From the NCBI GenBank assembly GCA_031267345.1, contig JAIRZG010000103.1:1-13144 (forward strand): DNA of 13,144 bases. Direction: 5' to 3'. Positions 1 to 6,102 of the stretch are shown here, piece after piece. The notes under the pieces were generated by a model. The model was not told the DNA's origin and ran no database searches. It was given only the letters and a program-made list of their open reading frames with translations. Position 1 is the stretch's first letter, and each line of letters starts with the position of its first letter. This DNA comes from Zoogloeaceae bacterium. GTDB lineage: Bacteria > Pseudomonadota > Gammaproteobacteria > Burkholderiales > Rhodocyclaceae. A program made the position numbers and the translations under genes.

Positions 1-75
1 GACATTATCCGCGAGCGGCTCAAGAGGGCCACAACGTGGGCAAAGGAGTTGCGCGATGAAAAAACACATCATTGA
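1..75 (+). CDS. C-terminal end of a probable RelE/HigB-like toxin (5' part outside the window)
   Basis: The first frame is open from base 1 and ends at the TGA at 73-75, giving 24 residues that begin DIIRERLKRA. They are rich in Arg and Lys. Known HigB/RelE-like (phage Gp49-like) toxins often end in a basic helix of this kind, and their genes commonly sit directly upstream of a HigA-type antitoxin and overlap it. Here the stop lies 20 bases inside the following HTH gene, which is that arrangement. The catalytic part of the toxin is outside the window, so family membership is inferred mainly from context. The alternative is an unrelated coding tail or chance openness. Confidence 0.5.
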   Translation, partial: DIIRERLKRATTWAKELRDEKTHH

Positions 76-391
76 TAGCATGGAATGCTGGGAAGGCTCC
101 GGCAACGTATTCGCCGATCTGGGCTTGCCCGACGCGGAAAAAATCAAGATCAAGTCGGGGCTGATTATCGAGATCATGAATGCCCTGGAGCGGCTTGACC
201 TGACACAACAGGAAGCCGCGCAGCGGATGGGTATTACCCAACCCAAACTATCCGACATTCTGCGCGGTAGAAATTTTTCGATCTCCGAACGCAAACTGAT
301 GGACTGCTTGAACCGCCTGGGTTACGACATCGAAATCAGGGTGAAACCTGCTGCTGAACCCGTTGGACATCTGAGGCTGGCGCTCGCCTGA
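56..391 (+). CDS. XRE-family HTH antitoxin, HigA-like (COG5606 type)
   Basis: This is a small cytosolic DNA-binding protein of 111 residues. It has the GNVFADLGLPDAE motif at about residues 16-28, typical of COG5606-type antitoxins, followed by a Cro/C1-type helix-turn-helix at about residues 49-72 (LTQQEAAQRMGITQPKLSDI, then LRGR). The C-terminal part (LNRLGYDIEIRV) is the usual end of this family. An AAAGGAG ribosome binding site at 42-48, seven bases before the ATG, supports the start. The gene overlaps the preceding toxin-like frame by 20 bases. By family knowledge the protein would neutralise the toxin and repress the shared promoter, which lies upstream of the window. It could also be a solitary regulator if the upstream frame is not a toxin. 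Confidence 0.85.
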   Translation: MKKHIIDSMECWEGSGNVFADLGLPDAEKIKIKSGLIIEIMNALERLDLTQQEAAQRMGITQPKLSDILRGRNFSISERKLMDCLNRLGYDIEIRVKPAAEPVGHLRLALA

Positions 392-673
392 CAAAATGAT
401 TGCGCTCAAAATTTCACCAGATGGCGGCTGCTGACAGGATTGCTTGTTCTACCCCTTGATCGACGAAACCGGACAGATCAAGAATCCCGGACTGCGGACA
501 GGCAGTCAGCGCGGTCAAGGCCATTGTCATCGTGCAGCGGCAGGGTCAGAAAATTTACACCACCATTTGAATGCCAACGTACATCCTGCGCGCAGCGCGA
601 AAATCTACCCGCCCGCCACGCGAACAGGATAAAATCACGCGCTTCCCGTCCTTTATGACTCCTTGGCTACGCC
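392..673 (+). other. Intergenic region with no convincing gene; possible decayed coding remnant
   Basis: These 282 bases separate the antitoxin gene from DAHP synthase. Short frames here lack ribosome binding sites. Two adjacent frames read like natural protein pieces: FYPLIDETGQIKNPGLR at about 447-497, and in another frame AVKAIVIVQRQGQKIYTTI ending at the TGA at 568-570. Together they may be a frameshifted remnant of a lost gene, but I do not recognise a family. A TAAAAT at 630-635 could be a -10 box for the next gene, but no good -35 box stands 16-18 bases upstream of it. No terminator hairpin with a T-run is visible. Confidence 0.3.
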
Positions 674-1747
674 ATGCATCTTGAAAAACTTGAAAACATC
701 AACGTCGCGGCGTTTGACACCATGCCGACGCCGCGCGAGCTGCACAAGCGGCTGCCCATCAGCGAACCGGCCAGAGTGACCGTCAGTTCGGCGCGCAAGG
801 CGCTGAACGCCATTCTGGATCGTCGCGATCCCCGCCTTTTTGTGGTGGTCGGCCCCTGCTCCATCCATGATCCGGTGGCGGGACTGGATTACGCGCGGCG
901 TCTGAAGGCGCTTGCGGACGAAGTGCGCGATACGTTGTTCATCGTCATGCGCGTGTATTTTGAAAAACCGCGCACCACCGTGGGCTGGAAAGGTTATATC
1001 AATGACCCCGACATGGACGATTCCTTTCGCGTCGATGTCGGCATGGAAAAGGCGCGTGATTTTCTCTTGCAGGTGAATAACCTGGGACTGCCCACCGGCA
1101 CCGAGGCGCTCGACCCGACTTCGCCGCAATATCTGGGCGATCTGGTTGCCTGGAACGCCATTGGCGCACGCACCACTGAATCCCAGACGCACCGTGAAAT
1201 GTCTTCCGGCCTTTCTACGCCGGTCGGTTTCAAAAACGCCACCAGCGGCGATTTGAGCGTGGCGGTCAATGCCATTCTTTCCGCCTCCCGTCCGCATTCC
1301 TTTCTGGGCGTGGATACAGAGGGGCGCGTCGCCATCGTGCGAACCACGGGTAATCCTTACGGTCATGTTGTCCTGCGCGGTGGCGACGGCAAACCCAATT
1401 ACGATACGGTCTCCATCGCGCTGGCGGAAAAAGCCTTGCAAAAGGCAAAACTCCCCGCCAATCTGGTGGTCGATTGTTCACACGCCAACAGCTTCAAAAA
1501 GCCGGAAATGCAGCCCCTGGTGCTCGCCGATGTGACCAGCCAGATTCGCGCCGGCAACCAGTCCATTGTCGGCGTCATGATCGAATCCAATCTGGAAGCG
1601 GGCAGTCAACCCATCCCCGCCGATTTGCGCCAACTCCACTACGGCTGCTCCGTCACTGACGCCTGCGTGGATTGGGAAACGACGGAAAAAATGCTGCGCG
1701 ACGCGACAGACGCGCTCAAGGACGCGCTGCCGCGCAGGTTGGGATGA
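674..1747 (+). CDS. aroF: 3-deoxy-7-phosphoheptulonate (DAHP) synthase, class I, AroF/AroG type
   Basis: This cytosolic enzyme condenses phosphoenolpyruvate with erythrose 4-phosphate, the first step of the shikimate pathway to aromatic amino acids. The protein has 357 residues, the normal length for the AroF/G/H family. Visible motifs in order are GPCSIHD (60-66), RVYFEKPRTTVGWKG (93-107), GARTTESQTHRE (164-175), GNPYGHVVLRGG (226-237), DCSHANS (267-273), GVMIESNLEAGSQ (300-312) and SVTDACVDWE (326-335). The metal-ligand positions known from E. coli AroG correspond to Cys62, His270, Glu304 and Asp329, all present. Pro151 and Ser181 match the allosteric-pocket positions Pro150 and Ser180 of AroG, so feedback inhibition is probably retained. 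DPTSPQYLGDL, SQTHREM and VDCSHANS resemble E. coli AroF (Tyr-sensitive) more than AroG, but effector type cannot be settled this way. An in-frame stop at 656-658 limits the start to 674. No clear Shine-Dalgarno sequence is visible. Confidence 0.97.
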   Translation: MHLEKLENINVAAFDTMPTPRELHKRLPISEPARVTVSSARKALNAILDRRDPRLFVVVGPCSIHDPVAGLDYARRLKALADEVRDTLFIVMRVYFEKPRTTVGWKGYINDPDMDDSFRVDVGMEKARDFLLQVNNLGLPTGTEALDPTSPQYLGDLVAWNAIGARTTESQTHREMSSGLSTPVGFKNATSGDLSVAVNAILSASRPHSFLGVDTEGRVAIVRTTGNPYGHVVLRGGDGKPNYDTVSIALAEKALQKAKLPANLVVDCSHANSFKKPEMQPLVLADVTSQIRAGNQSIVGVMIESNLEAGSQPIPADLRQLHYGCSVTDACVDWETTEKMLRDATDALKDALPRRLG

Positions 1748-1824
1748 ACAGAAGGTAGAAGACGGAAGGCAGGCTGCAAGGCAGGATGAGCACATAGACA
1801 ATCTTTTCGTTCTTCACCAATCGA

Positions 1825-1839
1825 ATAGTTTTTCACTAT
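1825..1839 (+). promoter_or_regulatory. Candidate OxyR (LysR-type) half-site upstream of katA
   Basis: The sequence ATAG-N7-CTAT is a perfect inverted repeat (ATAGTTTTTCACTAT) and fits the T-N11-A pattern of LysR-type regulators. Half of the published OxyR consensus is ATAG-N7-CTAT, with a second half 7 bases away. Here the second half, at 1847-1861, is degenerate (ACAA-N7-CAAT). The site lies about 80 bases before the catalase start and just upstream of a possible -35 box. That is where OxyR activates catalase genes in other proteobacteria. OxyR itself is not in the window, so the assignment is inferred from motif and position. Confidence 0.4.
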
Positions 1840-1860
1840 CAGAATGACAAACAAAACCAA

Positions 1861-1890
1861 TTGTTCAGGGGGTTTGCTTTTCTGTACGCT
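1861..1890 (+). promoter_or_regulatory. Weak sigma70-type promoter candidate for katA
   Basis: TTGTTC (1861-1866) and TACGCT (1885-1890) are separated by 18 bases. The weak -10 box would suit a promoter that needs an activator such as OxyR bound just upstream. The match is marginal by itself. Confidence 0.25.
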
Positions 1891-1905
1891 GGGGATTCAT
1901 TCTTT

Positions 1906-1912
1906 AAAGGAG
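1906..1912 (+). promoter_or_regulatory. Ribosome binding site that fixes the katA start
   Basis: AAAGGAG lies six bases before the ATG at 1919. This favours 1919 over the in-frame ATGs at 1844 and 1913. The latter directly abuts the Shine-Dalgarno sequence and could not use it. Confidence 0.85.
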
Positions 1913-1918
1913 ATGAAC

Positions 1919-3358
1919 ATGTCGCAAAAAAGCAAATTGACCACAGGAGCAGGCGCGCCGGTGGTGGATAACAACAATGTCCTGACCGCCGGTGCGCGTG
2001 GGCCTGTATTATTGCAGGATGTCTGGTTTCTCGAAAAACTCGCGCATTTCGACCGTGAAGTCATCCCTGAACGGCGGATGCACGCCAAGGGATCCGGCGC
2101 GTTTGGCAGTTTTACCATCACGCATGACATTACCCGTTACACCAAGGCCGCCCTGTTTTCCGCCATCGGCAAAAAAACCGATCTGTTCGCGCGTTTTTCC
2201 ACTGTGGCGGGCGAGCGTGGCGCGGCGGACGCAGAGCGCGACATACGCGGTTTCGCCCTCAAGTTTTACACCGAACAAGGTAACTGGGATCTGGTGGGCA
2301 ACAATACGCCCGTGTTCTATCTGCGCGATCCGCTGAAATTCCCCGACCTCAATCACGTCGTCAAGCGCGATCCCAAAACCAATTTGCGGAATGCCGCTGT
2401 CAAATGGGATTTCTTTTCGCAACTGCCGGAAGCCTTCCATCAGTTGACCATAGATTTTACGGATCGCGGACTACCCAGAAGTTATCGCCACATGCACGGT
2501 TTCGGCAGTCATGCCTTCAGCTTCATCAACGCGCAAAATGAGCGTTTCTGGGTCAAATTCCACCTCAAGACGCAGCAGGGCATTGAATGTCTGACCAACG
2601 CGGAAGCCGCGCAAATCATCGCGCAAGACCGGGAAAGTTCGCAGCGCGATCTGTTTGACGCCATCGAACGCAAAGATTTCCCGCGCTGGAAATTCTATAT
2701 CCAGGTCATGCCGGAACAGGAGGCCGCCCGTCTGCCCTATCATCCCTTCGACCTGACGAAAGTCTGGCGGCACAGCGACTATCCGCTGATCGAAGTCGGC
2801 GTGCTGGAATTGAACCGCAATCCCGAAAACTATTTCGCCGATGTGGAACAGGCTGCCTTCAATCCGGCCAATGTCGTGCCGGGCATCAGCTTTTCGCCCG
2901 ACAAAATGCTGCAGGGACGGCTGTTTTCCTACGGCGACGCGCAACGTTACCGGCTCGGCGTTAATCACCAGCAGATTCCGGTCAATGCGCCGCGCTGTCC
3001 CTTCCATACCTACCACCGCGACGGAACGATGCGCGTAGACGGCAATCACGGCAGCGCCATCACCTACGAACCCAACAGCCAATCGCTGTGGCAGGAACAG
3101 CCTGACTTTGTCGAACCGCCGCTGAAACTCGATGGCGCGACGGATCACTGGGATTTTCGCCAGGACGACGACGATTATTACAGCCAACCCGCCGCCCTGT
3201 TCCATCTGCAAAATGACGCGCAAAAGGCGCGGCTCTATCAATACTTCGCCGCCGATTTGCAGGGTGTGCCGGAAGCCACGCTGACGCGGGTGTTCGCTCA
3301 CCTGAAAAAAATCGACCCCGCCTACGCCGAAGGCGTCGCCAAGGCAATGGGACGCTGA
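1919..3358 (+). CDS. katA: Haem catalase, small-subunit clade 3 (KatA type)
   Basis: This cytosolic monofunctional catalase converts two hydrogen peroxide to water and oxygen. The chosen start gives 479 residues, the usual size of clade-3 small-subunit catalases. The distal haem-pocket His55 is in RRMHAKGSGAFG (52-63) and the distal Asn128 in DLVGNNTPVF (124-133). The proximal haem ligand Tyr338 is in GRLFSYGDAQRYRLGVNH (333-350), with Arg334 in the R-x3-Y pattern. RFSTVAGERGAADAERDIRG (92-111) is the family signature around the haem. No signal peptide is present, so the enzyme is intracellular. The gene appears monocistronic: it has its own ribosome binding site, a possible OxyR site upstream and a strong hairpin after its stop. 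It does not continue into the next gene, which has its own promoter candidate. Confidence 0.97.
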   Translation: MSQKSKLTTGAGAPVVDNNNVLTAGARGPVLLQDVWFLEKLAHFDREVIPERRMHAKGSGAFGSFTITHDITRYTKAALFSAIGKKTDLFARFSTVAGERGAADAERDIRGFALKFYTEQGNWDLVGNNTPVFYLRDPLKFPDLNHVVKRDPKTNLRNAAVKWDFFSQLPEAFHQLTIDFTDRGLPRSYRHMHGFGSHAFSFINAQNERFWVKFHLKTQQGIECLTNAEAAQIIAQDRESSQRDLFDAIERKDFPRWKFYIQVMPEQEAARLPYHPFDLTKVWRHSDYPLIEVGVLELNRNPENYFADVEQAAFNPANVVPGISFSPDKMLQGRLFSYGDAQRYRLGVNHQQIPVNAPRCPFHTYHRDGTMRVDGNHGSAITYEPNSQSLWQEQPDFVEPPLKLDGATDHWDFRQDDDDYYSQPAALFHLQNDAQKARLYQYFAADLQGVPEATLTRVFAHLKKIDPAYAEGVAKAMGR

Positions 3359-3399
3359 TTCAAGACAGAAGGATGCGTTTTCCAGACGCGCCGCACGCA

Positions 3400-3428
3400 G
3401 CAGGGACGGGTTTCAAACCTGTCCCTGC
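3400..3428 (+). repeat. Strong palindromic hairpin after katA (possible terminator or repeat element)
   Basis: GCAGGGAC pairs perfectly with GTCCCTGC, and the stem continues inward through a G-T pair and GG/CC to TTT/AAA, leaving almost no loop. The element is 29 bases long and sits 41 bases after the catalase stop. It has no T-run after it on either strand, so it is not a classic intrinsic terminator. Its GC-rich palindromic build resembles the elements at 5454-5475 and 12230-12285, and it may be a variant of the same intergenic repeat family. Confidence 0.6.
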
Positions 3429-3436
3429 GACAAGCG

Positions 3437-3465
3437 TTGATTCCTGTGGTTATTTATCGTAACAT
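3437..3465 (+). promoter_or_regulatory. Sigma70-type promoter candidate for the crotonase gene
   Basis: TTGATT (3437-3442) and TAACAT (3460-3465) are separated by 17 bases, the optimal spacing. Transcription would start near 3472, giving a leader of about 18 bases before the ATG at 3490. The same message could cover the small membrane-protein gene at 4288. Confidence 0.45.
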
Positions 3466-3489
3466 CATGCTCCTTTCTGACCCCTGAAC

Positions 3490-4266
3490 ATGCCCTCTCT
3501 CATTCAATACCAGCAGGACGCCGGACGGGTGACCATTACGCTCAACAATCCCGAAAAGCTGAACGCCATCAATTTCGCCATGTGGCGGGAGTTGCGCTGT
3601 GTCATCGAGGCCGTCTCAAAAGATGAAAACGTGCGCTGCGTGGTGTTGCGCGGCGCGGGCGAGCATTTTGCGGCGGGCGGCGATCTGGAAGAATTCCGGC
3701 ATCTGCGCGCCACGCTGGAACAGGCGCTCGTTTATCACGAGGAAGTCGCCAGGACGCTGGAAACCATACGTCATTACCAGCATCCAACGCTGGCCATGAT
3801 ACGCGGCGCTTGTATCGGCGGCGGGCTGGAAATCGCCGCCTGTTGCGACATTCGCATCTGCGACAGCAGCGCCCGCTTCGGCGCGCCGATCAACAAGCTG
3901 GGCTTTTCCATGTACCCCGGCGAACTGTCGGGCTTATTAAAAGCGTGCGGGCCGGCGACGGTGGCGGAAATGCTGCTCGAAGCCCGCATTCTCGACGCCG
4001 AAGACGCCGCGCGTAAAAATCTGGTCAGTCGCGTGGTCGCGCCGGACGCCTTGCAGGCGGAAGTAGACGCCGCCGTGCGCCGCATTCTGGCGGGCGCGCC
4101 CAAAGTCGCCAGTTGGCACAAACACTGGATGCGCCGCCTCACGCACGACGCGCCACTCACCGAAGCCGAAAAAATCGCCGCCTTCGCTTTTCTGGATACC
4201 GAAGACTATCGGGAAGGTCTAACCGCCTTTGTGGAAAAACGCAAACCACGCTTCACGGGTAAGTAA
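3490..4266 (+). CDS. Enoyl-CoA hydratase/isomerase (crotonase) family protein
   Basis: The 258-residue length and fold signatures are those of the crotonase superfamily of acyl-CoA enzymes. The oxyanion-hole segments are FAAGGDLEEF (60-69) and GACIGGGLEIAACCDIRI (106-123). Glu114 corresponds to catalytic Glu144 of rat mitochondrial enoyl-CoA hydratase. The second catalytic glutamate (rat Glu164) would fall at position 134, in ARFGAPINKLG (128-138), where isoleucine stands instead. A normal two-glutamate hydratase reaction is therefore doubtful. An isomerase, lyase or other acyl-CoA reaction is possible, and the substrate cannot be named. No thiolase, dehydrogenase or acyl-CoA ligase gene is adjacent to point to beta-oxidation. 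No clear ribosome binding site precedes the ATG. The next gene starts 21 bases after the stop and may be co-transcribed. Confidence 0.9.
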   Translation: MPSLIQYQQDAGRVTITLNNPEKLNAINFAMWRELRCVIEAVSKDENVRCVVLRGAGEHFAAGGDLEEFRHLRATLEQALVYHEEVARTLETIRHYQHPTLAMIRGACIGGGLEIAACCDIRICDSSARFGAPINKLGFSMYPGELSGLLKACGPATVAEMLLEARILDAEDAARKNLVSRVVAPDALQAEVDAAVRRILAGAPKVASWHKHWMRRLTHDAPLTEAEKIAAFAFLDTEDYREGLTAFVEKRKPRFTGK

Positions 4267-4287
4267 GCCATAAAGCCAGGAGTTCAC

Positions 4288-4722
4288 ATGAATGAAATGA
4301 TTTTCGGATTGTCGGCGAAACAACTCTTGGCAGGCGCTGTGTATCTTATGTTTCCCGTTATCATGTTTCTTTACCTTTTATTTCCTGTACTTATCAACAT
4401 TGTTTTTATCGCCATCTTTTATCTTGTTGTTGCAAACGGGTTAAAAAAACAAAAAATCACCCTGAAACAGGCGCTTTTCCGGCTCTCAGCTTTTGCGATA
4501 ACAGAACCTCCTGTCACCGTCATTGTTTATTACATCTGGTTTACTATTGCAATGACAAAAAAATTCGAGACGCAGAATTTTATTCAGTCTCTTACAAAAG
4601 ATCCACTTCCCCTGTATGTGCTTGTACTATGCTTTGCCTTTAACCTGCTGTTTGTGTCTCTTGCCGCGCTCCGTTTTAAATACCTGACACGTCGCGCCCT
4701 GGAATCCGGTCAATTGACATGA
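4288..4722 (+). CDS. Hypothetical integral membrane protein, about four membrane segments
   Basis: I do not recognise this 144-residue protein. AGGAG at 4278-4282, five bases before the ATG, supports the start. Hydrophobic stretches lie at about residues 12-50 (long enough for two helices), 64-88 and 108-128. Short basic loops follow, KKQK at 53-56 and RFKYLTRR at 129-136, so the tail is probably cytoplasmic. There is no signal peptide with a cleavage site and no catalytic motif. The gene is clearly more AT-rich than the crotonase gene before it: two lines counted by eye gave about 37-38 percent GC. It shares that composition with the convergent mntP, so both may have come in from elsewhere. 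Confidence 0.75.
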   Translation: MNEMIFGLSAKQLLAGAVYLMFPVIMFLYLLFPVLINIVFIAIFYLVVANGLKKQKITLKQALFRLSAFAITEPPVTVIVYYIWFTIAMTKKFETQNFIQSLTKDPLPLYVLVLCFAFNLLFVSLAALRFKYLTRRALESGQLT

Positions 4723-4745
4723 CATCTCAATCTATGGTCGCTCTT

Positions 4746-4763
4746 TCCGGCCATCCTGCCGGA
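4746..4763. terminator. Possible bidirectional terminator hairpin between convergent genes
   Basis: TCCGGC pairs with GCCGGA across a six-base loop (CATCCT). It sits between the stop of the membrane-protein gene and the stop of mntP, where a shared terminator would be expected. There is no T-run on either side, so termination activity is uncertain. Confidence 0.3.
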
Positions 4764-4809
4764 CGGAACACATTGCATCAGCATGTCTATCCAGCGCAAC
4801 GCGCCGCAT

Positions 4810-5373
4810 TCATGAGAACATATGTTCAATCAAAATTTTCATCCCGATGATAATCAAAATCGCGCCTCCGATAAATTCCGCTTTTGATTTGAATCTTGTT
4901 CCGAATATGGCGCCGATTTTTACGCCGCATACGGAGATGAAAAAGGTTATTATGCCGATTATTGCTGCTGCTTTTATTATATTTACCTCGAAAAAGGCGA
5001 ATGTTATGCCAACCGCCAATGCGTCGATACTTGTTGCCAGCGCCAAAACCAGCATTTTTGCGAATTTCAGGGAATAGCCGTTTGTTCCTTCATTTTTATC
5101 TTTTGAAAAACTTTCCTTGATCATTTTCCCGCCGATTGACCCAAGTAAAATAAACGCAATCCAATGATCCAGATTCTGGATTCTGTTTGCAAAATAGACA
5201 CCCGCAAAATATCCTGCTATTGGCATTAAAACCTGAAACCCCCCAAAATATATTCCGGGGATTATCATTTCCCTGTATTTCAAGTTTTTTATGGACAATC
5301 CCAACGCAATGGATACCGCGAATGCGTCCATTGCCAACCCTATGGCAATGACAATAATTTCAAATAAACCCAT
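4810..5373 (-). CDS. mntP: Manganese efflux pump MntP
   Basis: This 187-residue inner-membrane protein has about six hydrophobic segments arranged as two DUF204-type repeats. Each repeat carries the family's acidic motif: GLAMDAFAVS (12-21, Asp16) and ATSIDALAVG (113-122, Asp117). MntP proteins export Mn2+ and protect cells from manganese overload; the family is also annotated as YebN. The length fits the family. The minus-strand leader carries GAGGA about seven bases before the ATG, supporting the start. The gene is AT-rich (about 37-48 percent GC in lines counted by eye) beside GC-rich acrR and aroF. Its Lys/Ile-rich protein looks more like Firmicutes MntP than betaproteobacterial ones, which suggests transfer. 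I could not find the yybP-ykoY manganese riboswitch in the short leader. It lies 98 bases downstream of acrR on the same strand and could receive read-through. Confidence 0.93.
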   Translation of the reverse strand: MGLFEIIVIAIGLAMDAFAVSIALGLSIKNLKYREMIIPGIYFGGFQVLMPIAGYFAGVYFANRIQNLDHWIAFILLGSIGGKMIKESFSKDKNEGTNGYSLKFAKMLVLALATSIDALAVGITFAFFEVNIIKAAAIIGIITFFISVCGVKIGAIFGTRFKSKAEFIGGAILIIIGMKILIEHMFS

Positions 5374-5403
5374 GAATTTTCCTCAGTTGGACAACGCAGC
5401 GTT

Positions 5404-5430
5404 CCTGACCTGCGCGTACATCGCGTCAGG
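5404..5430 (-). other. Bulged hairpin in the mntP leader
   Basis: CCTGA (5404-5408) pairs with TCAGG (5426-5430), and inside it CGCG (5413-5416) pairs with CGCG (5422-5425) around a TACAT loop, with a four-base bulge on one side. It lies between acrR and mntP, 31 bases before the mntP start. It could be an RNA structure or an operator-like site. Nothing shows which, and it may be chance in GC-rich sequence. Confidence 0.25.
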
Positions 5431-5453
5431 CACCAGAGGCAGCGTCAAGGCGC

Positions 5454-5475
5454 GGCGAACGGCGTTCGCCCCTAC
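5454..5475. repeat. GTAGGGGCG-type palindromic repeat, one arm eroded, overlapping the acrR stop
   Basis: GGCGAAC pairs with GTTCGCC across a GGC loop. The right arm runs on as GTTCGCCCCTAC, whose last nine bases (CGCCCCTAC, 5467-5475) are identical to the right end of the repeat at 12230-12285. The left arm, expected to read GTAGGGGC, is eroded. Read on the minus strand, the intact arm begins with GTAGGGGCG, and its TAG is the stop codon of acrR. Confidence 0.6.
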
Positions 5476-6101
5476 GGATCCCCGACTCGCAGACTATCCA
5501 GAAAGGCATCGAGAATGATTTTACCGTAGCTTTCCATGGGAAACATCCGGCGTTTGTTTTTGGTCCAGTTGAATATCAGGCCGTCGATCAGGGAGACCAG
5601 CGCGATGGTCGCTTGATGTGGCGTCAGGCGGGGAGTCAATTGGCCTTTTTGCCGCATGTGCGTAAAGGCTTCCTGTATCACACTGATATGGTGTTCGCCT
5701 TCGTCCAGATATTTTTTGCGAATGTTGGCTATATCCCCCACGTATTCGCATTTGTGCCAGAGGATTTCAAACACCTGATAAAAATTCTCGTCGTGCGCCA
5801 ACTTGTCGATGAATCCCTGAACGGTAACGTGAATGAAATTCAGGGGATCGGTGGACATCAGGCGGATGCCTTCTTCATTTTTCAGGAGTGTCGGCGGACA
5901 ACCGATGCGCTCAAGCATGGCGACAAAAAGATCGGCGCGATTGGTAAAATGCCAGTAAATCGCGCCGCGCGTCACCCCTGCCTGCCGCGCAATGTCGTTC
6001 AAGGAAGTGTGCGAAACACCCTGTCTGCCAAAACATTTCACCGCCGCGTCCAGAATGCAGTCGCGGGTGATACAAGCGTCTTCCTTGGTTTTACGCGCCA
6101 T
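5472..6101 (-). CDS. acrR: TetR-family repressor AcrR
   Basis: This dimeric DNA-binding repressor should control the efflux operon. From the ATG at 6101 it has 209 residues and begins MARKTKEDA, almost as E. coli AcrR does (MARKTKQEA). The helix-turn-helix at about residues 32-51 includes AGVTRGAIYWHF, identical to what I recall for E. coli AcrR. FEILWHKCEYVG (111-122) matches its ligand-domain segment EILFHKCEFVG. The C-terminal domain would bind drugs and release DNA. In-frame starts further upstream (to 6182) lie inside the oprM gene and are unlikely. The start is one base after the oprM stop (TGAAATG) without a clear Shine-Dalgarno sequence, so translation is probably coupled. The C terminus is slightly shorter than in E. 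coli, and its stop codon lies in a repeat. Placement at the 3' end of the operon is unusual, as acrR, ttgR and mtrR are usually divergent from the pump genes. Confidence 0.93.
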   Translation of the reverse strand: MARKTKEDACITRDCILDAAVKCFGRQGVSHTSLNDIARQAGVTRGAIYWHFTNRADLFVAMLERIGCPPTLLKNEEGIRLMSTDPLNFIHVTVQGFIDKLAHDENFYQVFEILWHKCEYVGDIANIRKKYLDEGEHHISVIQEAFTHMRQKGQLTPRLTPHQATIALVSLIDGLIFNWTKNKRRMFPMESYGKIILDAFLDSLRVGDP

Positions 6102-6102
6102 T

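Noticed and set aside
1844..1918. Earlier katA start at 1844
   Set aside because: It adds 25 residues not seen in the family and has no ribosome binding site, whereas 1919 has AAAGGAG at the right distance.
5374..5471. Manganese (yybP-ykoY) riboswitch before mntP
   Set aside because: The leader is short and occupied by a repeat and a simple bulged hairpin. I could not find the conserved aptamer segments.
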